From the NCBI RefSeq assembly GCF_004331735.1, contig NZ_SJSO01000027.1:1-64000 (forward strand): a stretch of 64,000 bases of DNA. The letters run 5' to 3'. Positions 49,280-57,637 of the stretch are shown here, one piece after another. Numbering within the stretch: the stretch's first letter is position 1; each line of letters opens with the position of its first letter. The DNA comes from Pedobacter psychrodurus (GTDB lineage Bacteria > Bacteroidota > Bacteroidia > Sphingobacteriales > Sphingobacteriaceae). Under the pieces are notes generated by a model, which was not told the origin of the DNA, ran no database searches, and worked only from the letters and a program-made list of their open reading frames with translations. Made by a program: the position numbers and the translations under genes.

Positions 49280-50161
49280 ATGATACAATTACTTGCCCCA
49301 ACTCACTGGAAAGATTATGAACTGATAGATTGCGGGGATTTTGAAAAATTAGAACGTTTTGGAAATGTAACCCTTATCCGCCCCGAACCTCAGGCAGTAT
49401 GGAAAAAAACATATTCAGAACAGGATTGGAAAAAAACGGCCAATATTACTTTCAGGGGCCGTTCGGCTACCTCTGGCGAATGGGTTAAAAAAAATCAGTC
49501 CATCCCAGACCGTTGGCATGTAGAATATAAAAACAACGAAGTGGCCATTAAACTCCGTTTAGGCCTAACTTCTTTCAAACATGTAGGTGTATTCCCTGAG
49601 CAGGCTGTAAACTGGGATTTTATCTCTTCTTCGATTAAAAAATTTAAAACGCCACAGCCTAAAGTTTTAAATCTTTTCGCCTACACCGGTGCTGCATCAC
49701 TAATTGCCAATGCAGCAGGCGCTGAAACTACCCATGTAGATTCAATTAAACAGGTAGTTACCTGGGCAAATGAAAACCAGGAACTTTCCGGATTGAAAGA
49801 TACCCGTTGGATGGTAGAAGATGCTCTAAAATTCGTGAAAAAAGAACTAAAAAGAGGCAAAAAATACAATGGAATTATTTTAGATCCTCCTGCTTACGGC
49901 CATGGCCCTAATGGCGAAAAGTGGAAACTCGAAGATCATATCCAGGAAATGATGCAGGATGTGGTACAGCTTCTGGATGAAACAGAGCATTTTTTAATCT
50001 TAAATACTTATTCACTAGGTTTTTCGTCGGTAATTGTAGAAAATTTAATCCGTACATCATTTCCATCTGCTAAAAACCTCGAAACAGGAGAATTGTTTCT
50101 ACAGGCTACATCGGGCATTAAACTACCGCTGGGTGTTTTTGGCAAATTCTGCAATGTGTAA
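49280..50161 (+). CDS. RlmI-like SAM-dependent rRNA methyltransferase
   Basis: This 293-residue protein matches the class I methyltransferases related to RlmI/RlmK/YwbD. KVLNLFAYTGAASLIANAAG is the SAM loop, ETTHVDSIKQVVTWANENQE the acidic-loop region, and IILDPPAYGHGPNGEKW the DPPxY catalytic motif (also found in RNA cytosine/guanine methylases). The N-terminal part (about 1-125) lacks a clear PUA domain but carries KHVGVFPEQAVNW. It acts on rRNA or another RNA; the exact base is not predictable. It follows a family A repeat. Confidence 0.85.
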   Translation: MIQLLAPTHWKDYELIDCGDFEKLERFGNVTLIRPEPQAVWKKTYSEQDWKKTANITFRGRSATSGEWVKKNQSIPDRWHVEYKNNEVAIKLRLGLTSFKHVGVFPEQAVNWDFISSSIKKFKTPQPKVLNLFAYTGAASLIANAAGAETTHVDSIKQVVTWANENQELSGLKDTRWMVEDALKFVKKELKRGKKYNGIILDPPAYGHGPNGEKWKLEDHIQEMMQDVVQLLDETEHFLILNTYSLGFSSVIVENLIRTSFPSAKNLETGELFLQATSGIKLPLGVFGKFCNV

Positions 50162-50259
50162 ATGTTGATTACTTTATTTTAAACTACCAGATTTCCACCC
50201 TACTTTCATCAAAACAGATTCGGAAAACTGTCTAAACTTTAATTATCTATATAATATCT

Positions 50260-51309
50260 ATGAAATTTCCTCAATTAGCAGGCACACTAATACTTGGTTT
50301 TGCCGCAATCAGCTTATTTGCCAACTGTAATTCAGACGGCAAGAGTAGTGGCGGTATCGGTAAAATCTTTTCATCTGATTCGACCAAAAAGAAAACGGAC
50401 TCAACGGTAAACGTAATGAAACCGGTTGATCCAAAGCTTTACGATTCGTTGGTGAAAAAATTGGCAAACGGAGATACTACCGGAAGATGGCCTGTAAAAA
50501 AACAACCATATCCTTTGGCCGGGGCTATTTTACCTTTTAAACGCATAGTTGTTTATTATGGAAACCTGCATTCAAAAAAAATGGGTGCACTTGGCGAATA
50601 TGCGCCTAAAGAAATGTGGCAGCGCTTAAATGCCGAGGTTAAACATTGGGAAAAAGCTGATCCTTCTACTCCGGTACAACCAGGATTACACTATATTGCT
50701 GCCGTAGCAAGTGGAACACCAGGAAAAGATGGAAAATACATCAATAGAATGGGCAATAAACAAATCGACTCAGTTTTGAAAATCGCCAAAATGCAACCCA
50801 ACACCATTGTATTTCTAGATCTTCAGGTGGCTTTAAGCACTATAAAAGCTGAGTTACCACATATCGAAAAGTATCTGCAATTGCCATACGTTCATTTAGG
50901 TATCGATCCTGAATTCTCAATGAAAGACGGAACATTACCCGGCAAAAAAATCGGCACATACGATGCAGCTGATATTAATTACGTAACGGGCTATTTAGCA
51001 GATCTTGTTAAAAAATACAATTTGCCTCCAAAAGTATTTGTATTGCACCGTTTTACTAAGAAAATGGTAACCAATTCTCCAAGTATCAAATTACGCCCAG
51101 AAGTTCAGGTGGTAATGCATATGGATGGATGGGGTGAACCTGAATTAAAAAAAGGAACCTATCGCCACTTTATACAGGGTGAACCTGTACAGTTTACGGG
51201 TTTTAAAATATTTTACAAGAATGATCTAAAGAAAGACCCTAAGCGCCTGATGACTCCAGAAGAGCTCTTAAAGCTTACTCCAAAACCAATATATATTCAA
51301 TATCAATAA
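50260..51309 (+). CDS. Lipoprotein of unknown function
   Basis: This 349-residue protein has a signal peptide (LAGTLILGFAAISLFANC, Cys at about 23) followed by a Ser/Lys-rich linker. The body has LYGN-type motifs: IVVYYGNLHSKKMGALGEYA, QPGLHYIAAVASGTPGKDGK, NTIVFLDLQVALSTIKAELP, VHLGIDPEFSMKDG and PPKVFVLHRFTKKMV. The repeated beta-strand/helix alternation and acidic residues suggest a TIM-barrel-like hydrolase, but I do not recognise a family. A strong terminator follows. It is standalone. Confidence 0.7.
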   Translation: MKFPQLAGTLILGFAAISLFANCNSDGKSSGGIGKIFSSDSTKKKTDSTVNVMKPVDPKLYDSLVKKLANGDTTGRWPVKKQPYPLAGAILPFKRIVVYYGNLHSKKMGALGEYAPKEMWQRLNAEVKHWEKADPSTPVQPGLHYIAAVASGTPGKDGKYINRMGNKQIDSVLKIAKMQPNTIVFLDLQVALSTIKAELPHIEKYLQLPYVHLGIDPEFSMKDGTLPGKKIGTYDAADINYVTGYLADLVKKYNLPPKVFVLHRFTKKMVTNSPSIKLRPEVQVVMHMDGWGEPELKKGTYRHFIQGEPVQFTGFKIFYKNDLKKDPKRLMTPEELLKLTPKPIYIQYQ

Positions 51310-51313
51310 TACT

Positions 51314-51346
51314 AAAGCCCGTGACCGAAAATCACGGGCTTTTTGC
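51314..51346 (+). terminator. Terminator after the lipoprotein gene
   Basis: AAAGCCCGTGA (51314-51324) pairs perfectly with TCACGGGCTTT (51332-51342), an 11-bp stem with a seven-base loop followed by T residues. Confidence 0.85.
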
Positions 51347-51535
51347 TTATCAAATAATTTTTGACAGAAAAAGTTTATAATTTTTTGTACAGCGTATAAA
51401 TACTATATTGATCCCCTGTAAGTTATTGGCTTCAAAACCTATAAGAATAATCGGTCTTTAGTCATACTGTAATATCAAAAAAATGTCTTTTTTTGATTGT
51501 TTTAAAAGTTGGAATAGATTTTAGATATGTAGAAT

Positions 51536-52078
51536 ATGCAAACAGCAACATTTGGCGGAGGCTGCTTTTGGTGCACCGAAGCCATTTTTCAGACGTTAAA
51601 TGGAGTAAGCCAGATTACATCAGGCTACATGGGGGGAGATTTAAAGCATCCAACCTATATGGAAATTTGTAATGGTAATACCGGGCATGCAGAAGTGATT
51701 CAAATCGCATTTGATGAAAGTATTATTTCGTTCAATGAACTTCTATTGGTATTCTTTAAAACCCATAACCCAACAACCCTAAATAGGCAGGGTAATGATG
51801 TTGGTACGCAATACCGTTCGGTGATTTTTTACGAAAATGAAGATCAGAAAAAACAGACGGAGGAAATGATAGAAGATTTAACCCAACAACATATTTTCGA
51901 CAAGCCAATTGCTACAGAAGTTTCTCCTATAGCCGAATTTTATGAGGCTGAAGACTATCATCAAAATTATTTCAGCGACAACCAAGGGAAGCCTTACTGT
52001 GCATTTGTGATACAACCAAAGCTGAATAAATTTGCTAAAGATTTTAAAGATAAAATTAAACCAGAGCTTTTGGAATAA
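51536..52078 (+). CDS. msrA: Peptide methionine sulfoxide reductase MsrA
   Basis: This 180-residue enzyme repairs methionine-S-sulfoxide in proteins. The signature GGGCFWCTEAIF holds the catalytic C10. YMGGDLKHPTYMEICNGNTG and HAEVIQIAFD are the substrate-site motifs, and FFKTHNPTTLNRQGNDVGTQ YRSVI is diagnostic. Its length is typical and it has no signal peptide. No MsrB domain is fused. The stop codon directly abuts the stop codon of the convergent acyl-CoA dehydrogenase gene. Confidence 0.95.
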   Translation: MQTATFGGGCFWCTEAIFQTLNGVSQITSGYMGGDLKHPTYMEICNGNTGHAEVIQIAFDESIISFNELLLVFFKTHNPTTLNRQGNDVGTQYRSVIFYENEDQKKQTEEMIEDLTQQHIFDKPIATEVSPIAEFYEAEDYHQNYFSDNQGKPYCAFVIQPKLNKFAKDFKDKIKPELLE

Positions 52079-53167
52079 TTAAACTTCGAAGGTAAGTAAG
52101 GCATGCTGACTAGCAGTATGAATATCTCTCCAAACCCTATTAATTTCTGATTCTTTTTTTGCAGCCTCTAAACCACAGTACGGAAATAAAGTAGCTGCCG
52201 ACTTCCAGCAGGTATGGGCCAATTTACGGCTGATTGAGCTCACCTCAATTAATTTATCCTCATTAATTTCACCATTCTCCATTAACTGATTCCAGGATTC
52301 GTCAAACGTATGGTAGAATTTTGCACGAAGGTTTAACACTTCTTCTTTACAACGGTTAAGTTCGTTGTTGAAAAACAAAATTTGCTCCTCGTTATATCTT
52401 CCTAGTCCAGAACGCGAATAAAAAGATTGTTCTACCAGTTTAATAAAATGATTGGTCATTCCTAAACTATTTACCGTTAACGTAGTTTCTGCGAGCTGTA
52501 AAAAAGGATAATCAAAGCCAGAATCAGCTACTTCTATATGCTGATTAATTTTAAAGGTTCTATTTTCATCAACGTATAAGTCGCAAACTTCAAAAGCATG
52601 GCTACCTGTTGCAATCAAACCAAAGTAAGACCAACCTGGTAATATATTTACTTCCTCCTTCTTAACGATGAATGATTTAATTTCAGGTTCTCCGTTTTCA
52701 TCCAAAATATCATCGCCATTTTCATTTTTAAGTGTGCAATTGGCTGTAAATATGGTGGCGTGTAATGCACCACTGGCATAACTCCATTTCCCATTGAGTA
52801 GGTAACCCGTTTGTGTTTTAATGGCCACGCCGCCAACAGCACCACTCCCGGCAAAACAAACTTCACGATCGGCAAAAATCTCTTCAGCCAATTCAGGATT
52901 TAAAAACCCGGCAAACCAGCCTGCACCGGCACAAAGTGTAATGGTCCAGCCTAAACTTCCATCAGCCTCAGCCAATTCTTCTTCTAGCCTTAAAATTTCA
53001 GGAAGCTTTTTATTTGGTCCACCATAAATTTCGGGTACAAAAAGCTTAAACCAATTTTCCTGATAGGCCAGTTCTAAAATTTCGGGATGAAGTTTACCCA
53101 TTTCTTCTGAAAGTGCGGCATAAGCTTTTACTTTTTCCTGCCAGGTGGTGGTTAATGTTTCTTGCAT
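52079..53167 (-). CDS. Acyl-CoA dehydrogenase-family flavoprotein
   Basis: This 362-residue protein has the three-domain acyl-CoA dehydrogenase fold: an N-terminal helical part (about 1-105, with FVPEIYGGPNKKLPEILRLE and DGSLGWTITLCAGAGW), a beta domain (TQTGYLLNGKWSYASGALHA, IATGSHAFEVCDLYVDENRT) and a C-terminal helical part (about 215-362). The catalytic Glu position is not obvious, and the sequence resembles the DszC/hydroxylase branch as much as true dehydrogenases. The substrate is unknown. It converges on msrA with no spacing. Confidence 0.82.
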   Translation of the reverse strand: MQETLTTTWQEKVKAYAALSEEMGKLHPEILELAYQENWFKLFVPEIYGGPNKKLPEILRLEEELAEADGSLGWTITLCAGAGWFAGFLNPELAEEIFADREVCFAGSGAVGGVAIKTQTGYLLNGKWSYASGALHATIFTANCTLKNENGDDILDENGEPEIKSFIVKKEEVNILPGWSYFGLIATGSHAFEVCDLYVDENRTFKINQHIEVADSGFDYPFLQLAETTLTVNSLGMTNHFIKLVEQSFYSRSGLGRYNEEQILFFNNELNRCKEEVLNLRAKFYHTFDESWNQLMENGEINEDKLIEVSSISRKLAHTCWKSAATLFPYCGLEAAKKESEINRVWRDIHTASQHALLTFEV

Positions 53168-53202
53168 GATTATTTTTTTTCTTGCTTCGTGTAAGAAGAT
53201 AA

Positions 53203-53823
53203 TTAAACCAATTTGAGTCTGCTCTTATTGATGATTTTCTTCCAGTCTAAAAACCCAAATATTGCTACTGTGAACAAAAACGTAGTTAAACAAGCCATAA
53301 GTGGAAGCTTTTTATGGAACAGCAATGGAATGGCTACAATATTAGAAATATTCAGGAAAATCCAGTTTTCTATTTTACGCTTGGCTAACAGCCACATGCC
53401 CGCCCATGCTGTTGAAGATACAAAGGCATCAAAAACTGGCACATCCGAATCAGTATAATGTTTCAATACCAGATAAAGCACCCCGAAACCAATCACAGAA
53501 ATTAAAACAGCAATGGTTAATTCATTATTGCTCGACCATGAAACCTGGTTTTCACCATCTTGTTTTCTTTTTTTCCAGATTATCCATCCGTAAACGCTCA
53601 TGACCAGATAATAAATGCTTAGCAAAGTTTCTGCATACAGCTTTACATTTAAGAGTAGAAACATCGATAACAGGATCGAAATTATTCCTGTAGGATAAAG
53701 CCAGATACTATTCTTCTTTGCCAATAAAACTTCAGATACCCCAAAACCAACAGCCAGCCATTCGATTAATGAGGTGTGTAAAATCTGCTCCTGAAAAAGC
53801 TTAAACCAATCTTGAAAATTCAT
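53203..53823 (-). CDS. pnuT: PnuC/PnuT-type transporter, likely thiamine
   Basis: This 206-residue membrane protein has about seven helices (LIEWLAVGFGVSEVLLAKKN, WLYPTGIISILLSMFLLLN, LSIYYLVMSVYGWIIWKKRK, NIVAIPLLFHKKLPLMACLT). It belongs to the PnuC family, whose members take up nicotinamide riboside, riboflavin or thiamine. The NWIFLNISNIVA segment aligns with the substrate-site helix. A TPP riboswitch stands directly upstream on the same strand, so thiamine or a precursor is the likely substrate. The symbol is given on that basis. Confidence 0.85.
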   Translation of the reverse strand: MNFQDWFKLFQEQILHTSLIEWLAVGFGVSEVLLAKKNSIWLYPTGIISILLSMFLLLNVKLYAETLLSIYYLVMSVYGWIIWKKRKQDGENQVSWSSNNELTIAVLISVIGFGVLYLVLKHYTDSDVPVFDAFVSSTAWAGMWLLAKRKIENWIFLNISNIVAIPLLFHKKLPLMACLTTFLFTVAIFGFLDWKKIINKSRLKLV

Positions 53824-53900
53824 TTACAATAATTTGCTTTGCAGCCGGTAAAATAATTAGATACCGTTTTCGGGGCGAAACAGTTTTGTAAATTTTAACC

Positions 53901-54080
53901 TCTTCCTACGGCGGCATTACCCGCATCAGGTTCATTAGAAGGTGGAAGGTTTGTGGTGTAGGGTGTAAGGTTAAAAAAACCTATACCTTAAACCTTTTGG
54001 CTTAAACCTCTAAATGGGTATAATCTCAGCAAATTGATGACAACAGAAATTGCAACATCAAAAAGCACCCCTTTGAGCAA
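53901..54080 (-). promoter_or_regulatory. TPP (THI-box) riboswitch with an 82-base extra hairpin
   Basis: Reading the minus strand, in order: GGGGTGCT (54071-54064), a P3 stem with TTGATG/CATCAA, GCTGAGA (54030-54024), TACCC ending at 54016, an extra segment (54015-53934), then GAACCTGAT (53933-53925) and GCGGGTAATGCCGCCGTAGG (to about 53907). These match every conserved TPP element. The normal junction between ACCC and GAACCTGAT is only a few bases long; here it is 82 bases, mostly dispersed-repeat sequence able to fold into a hairpin. It should control the pnuC-type transporter gene 78 bases downstream. No clear terminator follows, so control may be translational. Confidence 0.93.
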
Positions 54081-54190
54081 GGCAAATATAGGTTAAAAAA
54101 TGAAGGGTTTTGATTTTTATTCGAGTTTGCAGTTCTGAGAGGTTAATTTTTAGCAAAGCTTTGGTGTTCAAATAGCTATTATAAGAGGTT

Positions 54191-54260
54191 TGTCATTCCC
54201 AACTTGATTGGGAATCTTAAAGCTTATTACATTAGGATTCCCACCTGCGTGAGAATGACA
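54191..54260. repeat. Palindromic repeat, family A variant
   Basis: TGTCATTCCCAACTTGATTGGGAATC ... GATTCCCACCTGCGTGAGAATGACA form long near-complementary arms around a small centre. It lies in the gap between the riboswitch and the topoisomerase gene. Confidence 0.75.
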
Positions 54261-54316
54261 AACCGCCGAGGACTATATATGGCCAAATCAATTAAATTGA
54301 CAACCATAGAATCTAT

Positions 54317-57205
54317 TTAGAACAAGCCTAACTGCCCTTTATCATCAATATCGATATCATCCGGATTGGTGATTTCGAAATCTACCTTTTTAACGGGTTT
54401 CTCTTCTGTATCAGGTTTTTCTTCAACTTTGGTCTCTTCCTGCTTAACAGGCTCGGGTTTTGGTTTTTCAGCCACCGATTTTTCTATAGTAACAGATTTT
54501 CCGGCCTTAACAGCAGGTTCTTCCTTACGTTCGAATTTTGGTTTTGGCTGCTCCACAACAGGCTTATCGATCACCTTTTGGGGCAGCTCAGTTTCTGTTG
54601 CTGCTTCCTCATTTGTATCGCCATCTTCGGCAGTTGATTCATCACCATCTTCAATTGCTGAATCCTCTCCTTCGTCAACTGCTATTTCCTCAACCTCTTC
54701 AAGTTCTATCTCAGGTTCTTCTAACACCACTTTCTGAACATCATGTGGTGACAGCCTATTACCATTCGCTTTCAGCCCTTTAACATCAATCAGTTCTGCC
54801 AAGGTTAAATCCAAAGTTTCTGGAATTTGCGTTTTGCCTTTTAAAACATCGACAATAATTTTAGCAGCAGGATTAGCTGTTAAATACAATAACCTCGATT
54901 TCTGTTCCTCGCTGATGAAAATGGTTTTTCTACCGTTGGCCTGCAATTCGAATGCAAAACGTTTGATAAAATAATTTTGTGCTTTACCGTCGAAATGAAC
55001 CGCAGCAAAAATCTTCTCCGGATCGAACTTCTGGATCAAGATCAGGCCGTCATCGAAGTGGTTACTCAATTCGAAAGAACTTAACTCGTAAAAGCCATCT
55101 TTATGTACCTGTAAAATACGATCGTCGCCATCAAATTCGCCAAGGTATTTTCCACGGCCATCAACATTTAAGCGTTTTAATAAATCATCATACCAGATTT
55201 TCAGTCCTGATAAGGTAGAAACGCCTTTGCTCTTCAAAATAATTTTCTTAACGGGATATTTCGAAATGATATTCCCCTGCGAGCCACGTCCTTTAATGGC
55301 AACTTCTGCAAAATCCTGATCAAACTGAAGTTTACGCAATTTAGAGTGCGGTTTTAATGCAACATTCACAATTTCTGCCTCTCCGTTCGGGTTGGCTGTA
55401 AAGTATAAAACCTTTGATCCCTTCGATCCTTTAGTTAAATCGTATTCCTTATCACGTGTTACACCAACAACTGCAAACCTTTTAATGTAAGATGTACCAC
55501 TAGCGCCATCCTTATAAACCATATTGTAAATGGTCCGTTCGTCATTTTTCTTAAATACCTGTGCGTGTATGATGCCTTTACCTACAAAGGTCTTATCGGC
55601 AACTTTGGTGATAGTGCATTTACCATCTTCACGGAAAACAATTACTTCATCAATATCCGAGCAGTCTGCTACGAACTCATCTTTACGTAAACCAGATCCG
55701 ATAAATCCATCTTCACGGTTCATATACAGCTTTACATTGGCCAGCGCTACTTTCGATGCCTCTACCCGATCAAATAAACGGATTTCGGTTTTACGTTCTC
55801 TTCCCTTTCCGTATTTATCCTTCAGTTTTTGATACCAGGCAACAGCATAATCGGTAAGGTGTTTTAAGTGATTTTTAACCACTTTAATTTCATCTTCCAG
55901 ATTTTTCATCTGCTCATCAGCCTTTTTCACATCAAAACGGGTGATGCTACTCATTGGCTTATCGATTAGTTTCTTAAAATCTTCAGGTAAAATTTCGCGA
56001 TATAATGATGGTTTAAATGGATCAAATAAAAGATGTAATACCTCTACAACCTTTTCAAAATTGGTTGAGTTTTCATATTCAGGATTTTTGTACATCCCCT
56101 CCTGAATAAATATTTTGAGTAAAGAACTAAAGAAAATTTTCTCCTGCAACTCGTGCAAACGAATCTCTAATTCCCATTTTAATAAATTCTTGGTGTGTTT
56201 TGTATTCTCAATAAGAATATCGTTCACACTTAAAAAAAGTGGCTTATCACCTTGAATAATACAGGTATTTGGCGAAATAGACACTTCGCAGGCTGTAAAA
56301 GCATAAAGTGCATCAATGGTAACATCGGGCGAAATGCCAGGTGCCAGGTGCACCACAATTTCTACATTGGCTGCAGTATTATCTTCAATCTTTTTGATTT
56401 TGATTTTGCCTTTATCGTTAGCTGATAAAATGCTATCAATAACAGAACCCGTGGTGGTGCTAAATGGAACTTCGGTAATCACCAAAGTCTTTTTATCCTT
56501 CTCGGTTATTTTTGCACGCACGCGAATTTTACCTCCGCGCTGCCCTTCATTGTAATTCGAAAAATCGGCCATTCCACCCGTAAAAAAATCGGGTAGAATA
56601 TTTGGACGGACATTTTTTAATACTTCTATCGATGCATCCAACAATTCGATAAAATTGTGTGGCATTACCTTGGTAGCCAAACCTACCGCAATACCCTCAG
56701 CACCCTGTGCCAATAACAAAGGGAATTTAACCGGTAAAGTTATGGGTTCGTTGTTACGTCCATCGTAACTTAACTGCCATACCGTGGTATCCGCATTAAA
56801 CACCACATCATTAGCAAATTTTGATAAACGTGCCTCTATATAACGCGGTGCTGCAGCACTATCGCCAGTAACCGGATCGCCCCAGTTACCCTGCATATCA
56901 ATCAGTAAATCTTTTTGCCCAATCTGCACCATTGCATCGCCAATAGATGCATCGCCATGTGGGTGATACTTCATCGTATTACCGATTACGTTGGCGGCTT
57001 TATTGAAACGCCCATCATCCATCTCCTTAAGCGAGTGCATAATGCGTCGTTGAACGGGTTTTAAACCATCGTTAATGTGTGGAACTGCCCTATCGAGAAT
57101 TACATAAGACGCATAATCGAGAAACCAGTTTTCGTATAAACCGTTGATTGGGGTTATGGTATGTTTGTGCTCTTCGTTTACGTTTTGATCTAATTCTTCA
57201 CTCAT
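54317..57205 (-). CDS. parC: DNA topoisomerase IV subunit A
   Basis: This 962-residue type IIA topoisomerase subunit cuts and passes DNA. The N-terminal domain begins GLYENWFLDYASYVILDRAV and has the catalytic tyrosine Y122 in SAAAPRYIEARLSKFA, with ANVIGNTMKYHPHGDASIGD before it. The middle part is tower and coiled coil (to about 490), and the C-terminus (about 500-815) is a beta-propeller-like DNA-wrapping domain. I favour topoisomerase IV (ParC) over GyrA because the propeller lacks a clear GyrA box. The last 145 residues or so are a low-complexity acidic tail. The partner subunit (ParE/GyrB) is not in the window. Confidence 0.9.
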   Translation of the reverse strand: MSEELDQNVNEEHKHTITPINGLYENWFLDYASYVILDRAVPHINDGLKPVQRRIMHSLKEMDDGRFNKAANVIGNTMKYHPHGDASIGDAMVQIGQKDLLIDMQGNWGDPVTGDSAAAPRYIEARLSKFANDVVFNADTTVWQLSYDGRNNEPITLPVKFPLLLAQGAEGIAVGLATKVMPHNFIELLDASIEVLKNVRPNILPDFFTGGMADFSNYNEGQRGGKIRVRAKITEKDKKTLVITEVPFSTTTGSVIDSILSANDKGKIKIKKIEDNTAANVEIVVHLAPGISPDVTIDALYAFTACEVSISPNTCIIQGDKPLFLSVNDILIENTKHTKNLLKWELEIRLHELQEKIFFSSLLKIFIQEGMYKNPEYENSTNFEKVVEVLHLLFDPFKPSLYREILPEDFKKLIDKPMSSITRFDVKKADEQMKNLEDEIKVVKNHLKHLTDYAVAWYQKLKDKYGKGRERKTEIRLFDRVEASKVALANVKLYMNREDGFIGSGLRKDEFVADCSDIDEVIVFREDGKCTITKVADKTFVGKGIIHAQVFKKNDERTIYNMVYKDGASGTSYIKRFAVVGVTRDKEYDLTKGSKGSKVLYFTANPNGEAEIVNVALKPHSKLRKLQFDQDFAEVAIKGRGSQGNIISKYPVKKIILKSKGVSTLSGLKIWYDDLLKRLNVDGRGKYLGEFDGDDRILQVHKDGFYELSSFELSNHFDDGLILIQKFDPEKIFAAVHFDGKAQNYFIKRFAFELQANGRKTIFISEEQKSRLLYLTANPAAKIIVDVLKGKTQIPETLDLTLAELIDVKGLKANGNRLSPHDVQKVVLEEPEIELEEVEEIAVDEGEDSAIEDGDESTAEDGDTNEEAATETELPQKVIDKPVVEQPKPKFERKEEPAVKAGKSVTIEKSVAEKPKPEPVKQEETKVEEKPDTEEKPVKKVDFEITNPDDIDIDDKGQLGLF

Positions 57206-57308
57206 TTATTTACAAAAATTGGCAGCCGTAAATATAATAAAAATGATTTCATAGAATGAAGAGAGGTTATTCACATTTCAAGATCGAAAATTTGTTTTTA
57301 ATGGTTTT

Positions 57309-57432
57309 GGAAAGCAGGGTTCCGCAGGGCTTTTTAATGTTTCATCCGGCTTTCCGATGCGATCTTTTTTGCCTCCAGCTCTGCCCTGGGCAGCAAAAAA
57401 GGATCTCCTCTTCAATCCGGTTTAGAAAGATA
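57309..57432. repeat. Dispersed mosaic repeat, family C
   Basis: GAAAGCAGGGTTCCGCAGGG, GGCTTTCCGATGCGATCTTT, CCAGCTCTGCCCTGGGCAGC and the ending CAATCCGGTTTAGAAAG resemble the 17708-17820 copy (reverse orientation) and the 30893 copy. Confidence 0.6.
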
Positions 57433-57511
57433 GTTTTGTGGTGCTATTTAAGGTTGCAGGGTGTATAGAACGACCTCCAATATAATTATCCGATGAAGAA
57501 AACAAAAATAT

Positions 57512-57584
57512 TGTCATCCTGAGCCCGTCGAAGGACAAATGTTCTTTTGACCAGTAAAGGTCTTCGACAAGCTCAGACTGACAA
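57512..57584. repeat. Palindromic repeat, family A variant
   Basis: TGTCATCCTGAGCCCGTCGAAGGAC against GGTCTTCGACAAGCTCAGACTGACA form long imperfect arms. Confidence 0.7.
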
Positions 57585-57637
57585 CAATTGTGTTTATCAG
57601 TGAAATTGAGGCAAGGGGTGGTTAATAAATCGTGTCC

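Larger units (their letters stand above)
57206..57637. other. 432-base intergenic region with repeats
   Basis: No credible gene. It carries a family C element (57309-57432) and a family A element (57512-57584). It is the upstream region of parC and the downstream region of the PNGase F-like gene. Confidence 0.5.

Noticed and set aside
57256..57468. Open frame of 70 codons between parC and the PNGase F-like gene
   Set aside because: Most of it is the family C repeat, and the peptide has no recognisable features.
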